From assembly GCA_023053575.1 (NCBI GenBank), contig JAKZAP010000010.1, positions 15,461,225 through 15,525,224 on the forward strand: a stretch of DNA of 64,000 nucleotides, written 5' to 3'. This DNA is from Branchinecta lynchi. Its lineage: Eukaryota; Arthropoda; Branchiopoda; Anostraca; Branchinectidae. The first letter of the stretch is position 1. The number at the start of each line of letters is the position of its first letter. The notes below the pieces were generated by a model. The model was given only the letters and a program-made list of their open reading frames with translations. It was not told where the DNA came from and made no database searches. This document shows positions 56,501 to 64,000 of the stretch, one piece after another. Both the position numbers and the translations under genes were made by a program.

Positions 56501-57739
56501 TATAGGATTCCAGAAGCAAAAAGAGAGGCTATCCGATTGGAAATAGACAAGATGTTAAAACTTGGTATCATACGTGAATCTACCAGCGAATGGGCATCAC
56601 CAACGGTTTTGGTTCCTAAGAAGGATGGTAGCATTCGTTTTTGTGTTGATTACCGGAAGCTGAATGCTGTTTCTGAGTCGGATGCGTACCCTATGCCCCG
56701 GGTGGATGAACTGTTAGACACATTAGGAAAGGCTAAATTCATTTCGATCTTTGATTGTAAGCGAGGTTATTGGCAAGTAGTAATGGAAGACGAAAGTAGG
56801 GATAAAACGGCGTTTATTTCACCTTTTGGCCTTTTTGAGTTTGAGGTCATGCCTTTTGGCCTTAAAGGAGCCCCAGAAACGTTTCAGCGGTTAATGGACA
56901 AGGTCTTGAAAGGATTGTCGAAATTCGCACGTGCATATTTAGATGATTTGGTTATTTTCTCAAACACATTTGAAGAGCATCTGCTCCATTTGAAAATTGT
57001 ACTTGAAAGGCTCCGAGAGGCAAATCTTACTTTAAACGTTGCCAAGTGTAAAATCGCCGCTAGTTCAGCCGAATTTCTGGGTCATAGTGTGGGCAGCGGA
57101 CAGGTTAAACCAACCACAGACAAAGTAGAAGCAGTGCGTAAATTTTCGGTTCCCAAAACAAAGAAAAACGTCCGTGCATTTTTGGGCTTATCCGGATATT
57201 ACCAGCGGTTCATCCCAGGATACGCTAGTATAGCAAAACCGCTAACCGATCTTACAAGGAAAAACATTACCGAGAAGGTACCATGGGGAGAGGTGGAAAA
57301 TAAAGCGTTTCAGATGTTGAAAGGTTTGTTAGAAAAATCACCTGTGTTGTTTAACCCTGACTTTGACCGGAAATTTATCGTGCAGACTGATGCATCAGAT
57401 TTTGCGCTGGGGGCAGTCCTTTCACAGATGTTTGAGGATGGGGAGCACCCAGTTATGTACATATCGCGAAAGCTACTCCCAAGGGAGGAACGGTACAGTA
57501 CGATTGAGAAAGAATGTTTAGCTGCGTACTGGGCCTTAAGAAAACTTGAGTACTACTTATATGGGCGACATTTTGAGCTGGTTACAGATCATAACCCTCT
57601 GAAGTGGCTCCAGGTTATGAAATCAGAAAATCGCCGCCTAGCCCGATGGGCACTAGCGATACAAGAGTTTGATTTTTCCGTGAGGACTAGACCCGGTGCC
57701 GCAAATGGAAACGCAGACGGACTTTCCCGATCGTACTAA
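53585..57739 (+). CDS. LTR element gag-pol polyprotein, integrase before reverse transcriptase
   Basis: 1384 codons, TAA at 57737-57739. Order: capsid-type gag (~1-170; YLCTFERTATLLKWPKEIW); CCHC knuckle C221-C224-H229-C234; aspartic protease LDSGSN (D289); integrase zinc finger H533, H540, C570, C573; integrase core D603, D662, E698 (the D,D35E spacing); a GPF-like module (WRGPFKV, ~845); reverse transcriptase (~970-1180; D1057, YLDD at 1118-1121); RNase H (TDASD, D1269; EKECLA; TDHNPL) to the end. Usual Ty3/Gypsy order puts integrase last; integrase before RT is the arrangement described for Gmr1-like elements. All catalytic residues seen are intact. The first ATG codes for the start of the capsid region only if the upstream frameshifts are real. 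Confidence 0.93.
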   Translation: MSSSEDVDRYLCTFERTATLLKWPKEIWVARLAPFLNDKAMQAYNAVPLERAQDYSVVKEAILKRFEVNAEYYRAKFREETKTVSESFKDFGHRLRVALNKWLGTSDYEQVQEIDALKDLLEGVLEKLLVEQFVSNTYGGLKIHLKERKVETLETAGDCADTYLMARKESSDVNRKPRRNEHREIENRRAERENSKPGASGDLWSKNGKIGDGQNKWEKTCDFCHKRGHTVSDCWAKNGKPGSSKKTENRNSSTKNTSLAKSPTRIASYAESHRVLGMLDGKTVEMVLDSGSNQTLVRESIVGASKINRSEKVAVKCFHGDTHTCSTATVEIELAGKNGSLIRNKIRAGGVTDLPADVLIGSDFNGFRDLLELKSSVLEVNAVTRSKAKQGAGVSENPAEDFAGFADDIFAQPSGKGRKSRSSRRKARELFRAEKIRAEATLPLGLDEQNFGNSPGPDSIFKLSTHDFRDLQLQDSTLRPFREEVEVENKEKKSQIIQDNGLLYRACHRGDRLSIKQLLVPSQCRQAVLELAHSSPMAGHLGVRRTEQRIQDRFFWPGLHSDVKKFCQECEPCQMTARRQQYEKVPMVKMPIFDQPFQRVSVDVVGPLEKSSAGYRFILVITDHATRYPEAIAMRTVTAPKVAEELTKFVSRHGIPTEIVSDRGSNFTSALLKRFYDLLGIKRVLTSVYNPQSNDLTERFNGTLVSMLRKFVKDDTKNWDKMLPFLLFAYRETRHPATGFSPFELLYGENPRGILDILKESWSAEKSENQSVIHYILEMRRKLREFSEVSKVSQEAEADKRKSWYDHSARKRDLKVGDEVLILMPEGQNKLQVQWRGPFKVANRVSDVNYKIELNGAKKSHEVYHINLLRRFKRPTETEPESETRDCFFTSLNTDEPEEGEESVQTFPDESEGHETVIKQIANSAELKDKEKKMLVEVVKNFPDVFCGKTGRTTFTKHKIELKNEKPIRQHPYRIPEAKREAIRLEIDKMLKLGIIRESTSEWASPTVLVPKKDGSIRFCVDYRKLNAVSESDAYPMPRVDELLDTLGKAKFISIFDCKRGYWQVVMEDESRDKTAFISPFGLFEFEVMPFGLKGAPETFQRLMDKVLKGLSKFARAYLDDLVIFSNTFEEHLLHLKIVLERLREANLTLNVAKCKIAASSAEFLGHSVGSGQVKPTTDKVEAVRKFSVPKTKKNVRAFLGLSGYYQRFIPGYASIAKPLTDLTRKNITEKVPWGEVENKAFQMLKGLLEKSPVLFNPDFDRKFIVQTDASDFALGAVLSQMFEDGEHPVMYISRKLLPREERYSTIEKECLAAYWALRKLEYYLYGRHFELVTDHNPLKWLQVMKSENRRLARWALAIQEFDFSVRTRPGAANGNADGLSRSY

Positions 57740-57871
57740 AACAAAAGATGTAAAAAGACTAGTTGTAAAGTGTGAAATAACTTAGTGCTTTCATTGTAGG
57801 ATGGAATCGATCCCATTAACTCCGAGAGGATTATTCTTGGTTTCACCAGCCCAAATACAGTCGTATTTTAG
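57740..57871 (+). other. Gap between pol and ORF3
   Basis: Same frame as pol, with stops TAA (57737), TGA, TAG and a last TAG at 57869-57871. An ATG at 57801 opens a 50-codon frame (PLTPRGLFLVSPAQIQSYF) that overlaps the start of ORF3 in another frame and may be its true N-terminus after a frameshift near 57900. Confidence 0.5.
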
Positions 57872-58567
57872 GAGAGACGGGATAGGAGGATACCCGCAGA
57901 ACCTGTGGTGGCGAGAGGAGCTGCCAAACGCGACGAGAATGTCCGGGACCTAGTGACACCATTAGGGAGTACGCCACCGTCATTTTTGTTTTACGATCGG
58001 GTTCTATTCCGGCTGGGGTCCGAGAGGAACGGGAGGCGCAATTACAGGCTAGTGGTTCCACAAGACGCTGTTCCAAGTGTGGTCCTGGTGGGTCACGTGA
58101 CCGGCGGATACCACTTTGGGGTGCAAGAAACTGCGAGTAATGTCTGCACATATTTCTACTTTAGACAGCTCTTTCGGAACATCCGGGAATTAGTGTCCCG
58201 TTGCACGTGTACTGCGGCAGTGATTGATTCCGAGAGGAACGCGGAACGCTGGAGGGCACTCTGTGCAGCGGCGGGGAAAACTTCCGAGAGGAATCAAGGT
58301 TACGTTAATGGGCTGCAACCAACTCCAAGGCAGCCAAGCGATCAAGGAGCAGATATCCAACAGGAAGTGGAATGCATGCTGATAGAGGAGTTCGTCACCG
58401 AAGAAGAAGCTCAGGCGGAAGTTCACGATGAAGCTGAAGATGGCGAGCCAATGGGGAAGCGAAGAAAAACTACCGGATTCACGGAGCAAACCTTGGTCGA
58501 CCAGGAAGTCGAAGAATTGGAGCGGCGACTGCAAGAAATGGAGGAGTGGGGTCCCTTCTTAGAGTGA
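57872..58567 (+). CDS. LTR element ORF3: stand-alone integrase-type zinc-binding protein
   Basis: Open from 57872 to TGA at 58565-58567, no ATG near its start; same frame as pol. Residues around the middle read as an integrase N-terminal HHCC unit: FYDRVLFRLGS, NYRLVVPQDAVPSVVLV, GHVTGGYHFGVQETASN, YFYFRQLFRNI, SRCTCT. It has His-His spacing and a C-x-C in place of the usual C-x2-C. The C-terminal half is acidic with a basic patch (GKRRK) and a terminal coil (DQEVEELERRLQEMEEW). It sits immediately after RNase H, where a normal Gypsy integrase would begin. Could be a nucleic-acid or Env-replacing accessory protein; function unknown. Confidence 0.65.
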   Translation, partial: ERRDRRIPAEPVVARGAAKRDENVRDLVTPLGSTPPSFLFYDRVLFRLGSERNGRRNYRLVVPQDAVPSVVLVGHVTGGYHFGVQETASNVCTYFYFRQLFRNIRELVSRCTCTAAVIDSERNAERWRALCAAAGKTSERNQGYVNGLQPTPRQPSDQGADIQQEVECMLIEEFVTEEEAQAEVHDEAEDGEPMGKRRKTTGFTEQTLVDQEVEELERRLQEMEEWGPFLE

Positions 58568-58625
58568 AAGTTATTATTGTGTTATGTTTGTATAGGTTGG
58601 CATCATACTGGGAGGGAGGAACTGT

Positions 58626-59004
58626 TGTGATATTTCCTTTTTCTCTCGTATGACGCCAACCCCTAATGACTTTGATTTTCCAAAGTGACCACCTGAACAC
58701 GTTTGCCCCGAGCTATCGAGGCTCTCTTTGAATGGATTGCATTTCGTTGCCCGGTTCGTGAAATGAATTATATGGAGACGTGAGCGAGCGCTTGGACTGT
58801 TCAGGTGGCACTTTGGATTAGCCTAAGAAAAAGTAAGTTTTTGTATCTACCATCCGAGAGGAATTACCCGTCAAATAATACACTTCTTGTTTTTCTAAAC
58901 GTTGTGTTGCAAAAGGTTTATATATAGGGATTGTGGACCATTCCAGGAGATTCACTGGCTTGTTTTATAGTCGGAAAGTGGAACCGACCCACAAAAGCCT
59001 ATCA
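58626..59004 (+). repeat. 3' LTR
   Basis: tgtgatatttcc to cctatca. Differences from the 5' LTR: ctcgagc/cccgagc, cttcatg/cttcttg, tgtgatgc/tgtgttgc, ctggcgtg/ctggcttg. Confidence 0.92.
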
Positions 59005-59419
59005 AATTTGTCCCCTGAAGGACTGCATAAGCTTTGGGTGTCTTTCCATTAAATGGACAAACCATTAATTAGTGATGACGTTGATTGTTTATTAATATAG
59101 AAGAGAATTTCTGTATTAGGTACCATATTTATTTTATTCATTCTTTTATTGATTTGTTTACCCCCCCCCCCAAAAAAAAAGAAAAAAAATCGTTTTTATT
59201 ACATTTCTTGATGTTTGTTTACCTCTTTCAATCTTTTAACTGTTGTTTATTTCATTCTATCTAAAAAAAAAAGAAAAAAAAAAAGAACTGAATTCAGTGC
59301 TGTGTCGTTTCTTATACTAAAGGAAATCCCACGGTGCTGGTGAAAGCAAAGGAAATTATAAATTTTCAAGCTATGAGAAAACCGAAATGTTTGTGCGGGA
59401 TAGAACTCGTTTTGGGCCT

Positions 59420-59735
59420 TGGGAGGCCGTTTGAGCTGGAGGTTGCTGTAAAACCCGAGCATTTCTGCAAAATTTTCACTTGGTGGAGGCTGCGAGAGCG
59501 GGAATTTCCTCTGAAACCGACTATTTCTGCTGAAAGAATTATATGTGGAGTCCAAGGCGAGGAGGGACTGTTGCGAGCTAGAGGTTGCTCTGAAACCCGA
59601 GTATTCTCTTGTGCCTAATATCGTGATCTGAATCAGGTTTGGATTCTAGCGAGAAATTTGACTTTAAAAACGTTTGGCCTGTCGTACGAGGCTGGGTAAG
59701 CTGGAGGTTGCTCTGAACCCGATTTCCTCCAAAAG
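59420..59735 (+). repeat. Imperfect ~55-80-bp tandem repeat
   Basis: The words gagctggaggttgctgtaaa (59429), 'gaggctgcgagagcgggaat' (59485), gcgagctagaggttgctctg (59574) and 'taagctggaggttgctctga' (59697) are followed each time by acccga and a pyrimidine-rich stretch. Lies in the putative intron. Confidence 0.6.
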
Positions 59736-59770
59736 AAATCTTTTAGTAAGGTGTGTTTTCTTTCCTGCAG

Positions 59771-60424
59771 TTACTGGAGAGATTGGCAAAGCTCGAGGGC
59801 TTACTGGAAGCCAGAGATGTAGGCAAGTCTCCCGAAAGAATTAAAGCAGACCTGATAGCTGAAGCTAAAAAGCCAAGGGACGAGGTCAGCCTGCACGTCA
59901 TCGTATCGTTAGCGTCGGAGTACGCGCAGAGGTAGGCGGACTGGAAGCGAAAAAGTATTTTGATTTTGCGGAGGCTCTCAGGTCGCAGAAACAGAGTTTT
60001 GGACTGCAGAACCTTGTGATTGACCTTTATGGTTCGGTTGTTGACAAAGAAATAGTGAAAGCTTTGGAAAAGTGCCGCACCAAGAGTAATTGGCAGAAAA
60101 GAGCCACCGAGTATCCAAGTGATGGTAGGAAGAGGAAAAGGGGAGAAGACAAAAATGCGGAGGCTATGGGCTGTTTTAGGTGCAATGCCACCACTCATTT
60201 TGTCCGCGATTGCCCACAGCATTCTGACAGACTGTTATTTAAACCCCGATCGCGGGGAAGACAGAGTAATTTCTGGTGTTTGCGTTCCCAAGTGGTTAAA
60301 ACTTGTAAAAATAGATCTAAAATTTTGGCAGCGATAGCCATTTGCGGCACGAATTAGTTTATAGAAGATATTGGTTATTATGTTCTTGAAATATACGAGT
60401 TTGAAAATGTTTTCTGTAGGTCAA
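59771..60424 (+). pseudogene. RT-D gag, second exon with CCHC knuckle
   Basis: Begins after acceptor ttcctgcag; LLERLAKLEGLLEARDVGK, ERIKADLIAEAKKPRDEVSL, stop TAG at 59933. One base shift then gives EAKKYFDFAEALRSQKQSFG, DLYGSVVDKEIVKALEKC, RKRKRGEDKNAEAMG and the knuckle CFRCNATTHFVRDC (C-x2-C-x4-H-x4-C). A further frame (VISGVCVPKWLKLVKIDL) precedes a second likely intron ending at an acceptor (ttttctgtag, 60422). This is nucleocapsid-type gag. Confidence 0.65.
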
Positions 60425-61452
60425 TCATGAGGACATCTGGTGGATAAACGCGTTGCGAGCGTTACGGTTTTCAAGCTCCGAACAGGTGGCGGACGTGTCG
60501 CGCTTGCTAAATGACGAAGCTGAGCTACCAGAACTTCCATGCGCAAGTACAGAAGAAAATTTTGTTTCGGGGCGTTTAAATGCAAGATATGACTCATGGT
60601 TAAGGCTGGGAGAGAATATCCCAGAAAGTGAAACTTTGAAGGATGTTTTAAAATGGTTGCGGGACGGATTTCCTGTAACGGAACATTTTAAAGATTTAGG
60701 GGCTCTTTCAAAGGTATTTACTACGACAGCGATGTGCCCCTTCGACGAGAATTTAAAAAACCACGTTTCAACAAGGAAGTTCGAGGAATTCATAACTTGG
60801 AAGATCGGGTGAAAAGCGGATCGATATCAGTGTGGGGGAAAGCAGGGGAGGTTGATCCCCCCACGGTGGTTCTACCCATCAGCATTGAACCGAATAAGCC
60901 GCGTCTAGTGGTGGATGCGAGATATATCAATTTGTGGATAGTCGAAAAACATTTTACGTTGGAGGGATAGAAAAAGGTCCGTAATGTGGTACAGCAACAA
61001 TGGTGGCTGGGTTTGTTAGAAGAAAGGTCAGCGTACGACCACTGTTTGTTAGAAAAACGATCGCGCGATTATTTTGGAATCATGTGGAACGATATGTTTT
61101 TTGTTTTCAATGTCCTACCTTTTGGATATTCATTATCGGGATACGCGTACCAAACAACTGGAGACTTACCCGTCTATGCTTTACGGAATTTGGGAATCAC
61201 ATCACACTAGGACGATATGTGGATGACACATCTGTGGGGGGAACCACGGAGACCGTGGCCACTTTATCGATCAAAAGATCGGCCGCATTATTTTCTGTGT
61301 TGGGTTACTTTCTGTCACACAAGTCCGTTTTAACGCCGTCTACCACGTTGCGTTATCTAGGGATGAACGTGGACACTACAATCCCAGCTTTCATAATACC
61401 GGACGATAAGGTAGGATATATTCAACGATATGGGGGTCACGGGCGAGTATAG
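60425..61452 (+). pseudogene. RT-D reverse transcriptase (DIRS-like type)
   Basis: Starts after acceptor ttttctgtag: DIWWINALRALRFSSSEQVA, GRLNARYDSWLRLGENI, then after a shift at about 60775 VKSGSISVWGKAGEVDPP, KPRLVVDARYINLW, ERSAYDHCLLEKRSRDYFGI, NVLPFGYSLSGYAYQTTG. After another shift LGRYVDDTSVGGTTETVA, SVLGYFLSHKSVLTP, RYLGMNVDTT. The strings KPRLxxDxRYxNLW, SxYDHxxL, YFGIxW and LPFGxxxSxYxYxTTG match a large RT family common in cnidarians and grouped, as I recall, with DIRS-like elements. The YVDD active site is intact, but frameshifts and stops kill the ORF. No RNase H or recombinase identified after 61452. Confidence 0.7.
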
Positions 61453-61989
61453 TAGTCAGTTAAAATGCGGGAATCCGGTTTCTTCTTATGAGGTAAGAAA
61501 TTACGCAAAATCGTTGACGCTTGAGCAGCGAAATGCCTTTTTGCCACTGAAACAAGCTGTTCCCGTGTCTCTGCTAAAGTTGAAATGTATTGCAGAAACC
61601 TATGATTGATTTGCTCAAAGTGTTCGACAAACCAGTGCTGTTCTTTAATGTAAGAGAAGGCATTAAAGCTCCTAGCTGGAACTCCAATATGTTAACCAAG
61701 TACCACTAAAAGGGAACCGGAACTATTAAAAGAATTTACTCCTCAGAAGCAGCTGGCACATTCGGACCTTTGCAATTTTTAATTTTTAGCGCTGAGGCCA
61801 CGTTGAAACACCTCCTCACAATACTCTTGATGACTATCTTTTCTTGCCGATGCAAAATCTCCGGCCTCTCCGGGTACCTAGCCGAAGAAAGGCAGAAGTA
61901 GTGTCTCATCTGGTCCCAAAGATCGCCGTGATTGGTTGACACAACCCGTATGGAAATAAATCATGCCACAAGCGATCGTCTGTTTTTTT
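61453..61989. other. 3' region of RT-D; start of an R1-like repeat
   Basis: No gene recognised. 61785-61822 (gaggccacgttgaaacacct, 'cctcacaat') matches 1926-1955 of the duplicated block. Confidence 0.45.
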
Positions 61990-62370
61990 TTTCAATTGTA
62001 TTATGGGACATGTTTCCGATCGCAAACAATTGGAAATAGTCGTTTACGATCGTTTGCGATTGTAAACAGTTGTTAACGATCGTATTTTTACGATAAAACC
62101 AGTTGTTTCCATCGTATTTTTATGATCGGTAACATCGGAAACAGTTGTTTACGATCGTAGTTTTACGATTGAAACCGTTTCTTTTCAAACAAAACCAACT
62201 GTTTCACATCCAAAAACAACTGAAAACGATAAGAAACTATTGAAAATGATTGGAAACAGTTGAAAAAGATAGTACGTAAAGTAAAGATAAAATTACGATC
62301 GGAAAAAACTGCTTCCAATAGTTAACAATTGTTTACAGTTGCTAACAATTGTTTACATACGGTAAGATTT
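61990..62370. repeat. Array of short palindromic words
   Basis: Dense repetition of words built on cagttgtttacgatcgta, aacgatcgtatttttacgat, ggaaacagttg and caattgtttacagttg. Acgatcgt and aacaattgtt are self-complementary, so the stretch can fold in many ways. No coding. It splits an R1-like repeat (61822 / 62395). Confidence 0.7.
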
Positions 62371-62738
62371 GAGTGTTTTGGATCATATAGATTATTTGTG
62401 TGATAGTGTGTGTTCTTTTATAGATAGGTTATCATGAAGAAAAAAACCCGTGGGTGTCCAACATCAGTTTCCAAACTTGATGCTTTGAGTCACTATCAAC
62501 TATGATTCGCAGTCAGCCTGGGCTGAAATAATACTTATCATTCTTTTTTGTTTTTGTTGCACTTGCAGCTCCGCCCGAGTATTCATTCAGCTCTGAGAGG
62601 GTGCGCACGCCCGGAGAGCAGGTTGTGAAATACACGATGTTAGCGAATTAACGGTTTGCTTGGCGAAAATTCTTGACTTACACGAGCGCTTGGATAAGGA
62701 CTTGATTTTATTCACAATCAAAGCTTGTAAGTGTAAGC

Positions 62739-63182
62739 ATGGCGGATCAAGCAGGAGAGTGCAAGAAAATGGGCAGTGCCCAATTTCTGGAAGAAATTAA
62801 CTTTAAGTTTGATCTGGTCTCTGAAATTTCTAAGAAAGTGGATGCTATTTCTGGATTATCGGATAGTATTGCTGCCATGAAAGTCCAACTGGTGGAAATC
62901 AGTACCCAGTTTTCTAGTAATAATAAGGCGAACGAGGAAGTTAAAACGGAACTGGCAGCACTTCGGTCCAGCCTAAGTGCTGTTAATGAGCGAGCCAACC
63001 AACTCGAGGCTGAGCAGAAAAGAACAAACTTGATAGAGTACAACCACAACCCCAAATACCCTGGACAGTATACACTGAAGCAAGAAGTGATGGGAATCCG
63101 AAATCGGGCATACAGCAAAACAAAGCGGCGGCGAGAGATCCTGCAGGCATCAAAGGATATCGCTGGAATGAAGAATGCTTGA
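62739..63182 (+). CDS. Coiled-coil protein, retroelement ORF1-like
   Basis: ATG at 62739 in strong context (agcATGGc), TGA at 63180-63182, 147 residues. Residues ~15-95 are a regular coiled coil (FLEEINFKFDLVSEISKKVD, VKTELAALRSSLSAVNERA); the tail is basic (NRAYSKTKRRREIL). It resembles the N-terminal half of LINE ORF1-type or gag-type proteins but lacks an RNA-binding domain. No recognised family. It lies between two R1-like segments, so it probably belongs to that repeat family. Confidence 0.5.
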   Translation: MADQAGECKKMGSAQFLEEINFKFDLVSEISKKVDAISGLSDSIAAMKVQLVEISTQFSSNNKANEEVKTELAALRSSLSAVNERANQLEAEQKRTNLIEYNHNPKYPGQYTLKQEVMGIRNRAYSKTKRRREILQASKDIAGMKNA

Positions 63183-63239
63183 ACTAGTCAGGACCGAGTC
63201 TTCGTGAAAACAGTATTATATTTGGAATTGTCGTGCGAA

Positions 63240-63760
63240 ATCGTATGTCTGAATGTAGGGAACCGAATGATTTGAGAAGAAAAATAGTTGGAGTAAGTGA
63301 GTGTGACCAGGATTGGATAGTACAAATGCTGAAGAGTGAGCATTATATTATTTTAAGAAAGTGGGTAGATTCCTCTAGTTTTCAATGAATCACTGTGATA
63401 ATTTTGTGAAGTTTTTGAGTGGGTGCTACAGATAGGTTACTACCATACGAAGAGCCAACTCTGTAAGAAAAGAAATCCGCCGTAAACAAGAGAACAGTTT
63501 ATAGTTCTGCAGCAAAACCAGCGTATCCAATATCAGCTGCAAATCTAGAATACGTATGGGAAATTTGCTGCAAGCTATCAAACAGAACAAGTGTGTAAGT
63601 ATATGGGAGTGTTATAATGGCACTCGCCATCCTCTTATCATAGAATAACTCGCTGGAACGGTACTAAGTCTCGTCCCCATTGTTGTGTGTGTTGCGAGCG
63701 CTATGATATTTGCCTGTGACAAGAAACAGAATGTGCATTGCGACCAAGCTATTACGCGCG
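63240..63760 (+). repeat. R1 repeat, diverged copy
   Basis: Parallels 1075-1860 in order: 'gtgtgaccag', gagtgagcattata/gagtgaacattata, gtagattcctc, 'gaagtttttgagtgg', gagaacagttta, gttctgcagcaaa, ccaatatcagctg, gctgcaagctatcaa, 'ataactcgctggaacg', gttgcgagcgctatga. Several small gaps. No gene. Confidence 0.75.
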
Positions 63761-64000
63761 TGTATAGAAACATTTACCGTTTGTTAAGCAGAAGCATTAG
63801 TAGTTGTCCAATTATATAGAAAAAAGATAATATTTGAGAAATACCAAGCAAAGCAACATGTTTGGCTACTGGATTATCACCCTCATGACGACCTTGGCAT
63901 GGAGTGGACCGATAAAGGCCTGCGATTGAGGAAAGGTTTGCACTGGACAAACCACTTTCGAAGTCAGTATTGCTTGCGACACTTGCAAGGAGCCGTGGCA
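63761..64000. other. Window end, nothing recognised
   Basis: No gene or repeat identified in the last 240 bp. Confidence 0.4.

Larger units (their letters stand above)
51719..59004 (+). mobile_element. Ty3/Gypsy LTR retrotransposon with Gmr1-like domain order
   Basis: About 7.29 kb with two 379-bp LTRs that differ at about four positions (near 99% identical), so a recent insertion. Primer binding site tggtgacagcc at 52100 and polypurine tract actgggagggagga just before the 3' LTR. Codes for a gag N-terminal ORF, a gag-pol ORF in the order gag, knuckle, protease, integrase, reverse transcriptase, RNase H, and a third ORF. Target-site duplication is not clean (attttg / aatttg). Confidence 0.92.
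51359..59770 (+). other. Putative intron hosting an LTR retrotransposon
   Basis: Donor gt at 51359-51360, acceptor ttcctgcag ending at 59770; phase 0 on both sides. Without the inserted 7.3-kb element the intron would be about 1.1 kb. 51530-51650 has an imperfect repeat (cagagacaggatgacaaaga / cagagacgggatgacaagga). 59005-59770 has poly-C and A-rich runs. Confidence 0.5.

Noticed and set aside
1..64000. tRNA or rRNA genes
   Set aside because: No cloverleaf with a B-box-like gttcgaatc and no conserved rRNA segment was seen by eye on either strand. A covariance-model scan would be needed to exclude decayed copies.

Overview
The window looks like transposon-dense nuclear DNA of an invertebrate animal. 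Evidence: spliceosomal-looking introns, many mutually nested eukaryotic mobile elements (Helitron, Polinton-type PolB, DIRS-like, CR1/Jockey-type LINEs, pogo, hAT, a Ty3/Gypsy element), and no operons or bacterial gene density. The repertoire is cnidarian- or mollusc-like, but nothing here fixes the species. No intact host gene is recognisable; almost all coding sequence belongs to mobile elements, most of them broken.

Layout. 1-5110 and 7476-12585 are two nearly identical direct copies (offset exactly 7475) carrying a proline-rich exon, a glutamine-rich broken reading frame and a long non-coding block. That block is built of a hairpin-capped repeat family and a second family of 137-bp tandem units. 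5111-7475 lies between the copies. 12497-14146 and 16650-18308 form a large palindrome whose 2.5-kb spacer holds a MITE and a lysine-rich repeat gene fragment. 18309-26900 is a patchwork of the 137-bp family, two Helitron fragments, a hAT fragment, a MITE and a ~180-bp tandem array.

26926-38945 is dominated by retroelements. A tyrosine-recombinase scrap is followed by LINE-A (ORF1, then the ORF2 endonuclease). LINE-A is split inside the endonuclease by LINE-B (28976-32265), resumes, and has lost its reverse transcriptase. LINE-C is a 3' fragment at 37630-38945. 39313-42185 is a DIRS-like gag plus reverse transcriptase with a likely intron. 43073-44490 is a pogo-type transposon. 44840-48480 on the minus strand holds a Polinton-type protein-primed DNA polymerase B, split by short introns whose junctions keep the reading frame.

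50969-61452 is a gag/RT element of DIRS-like RT type with an intron. Inside that intron sits a young 7.3-kb LTR retrotransposon (51719-59004). Its polyprotein has integrase before reverse transcriptase (the Gmr1-like order), and an extra zinc-binding ORF lies downstream of RNase H. The last 2.5 kb holds a word-like palindromic repeat, a coiled-coil ORF and a diverged, rearranged relative of the sequence near the window start.
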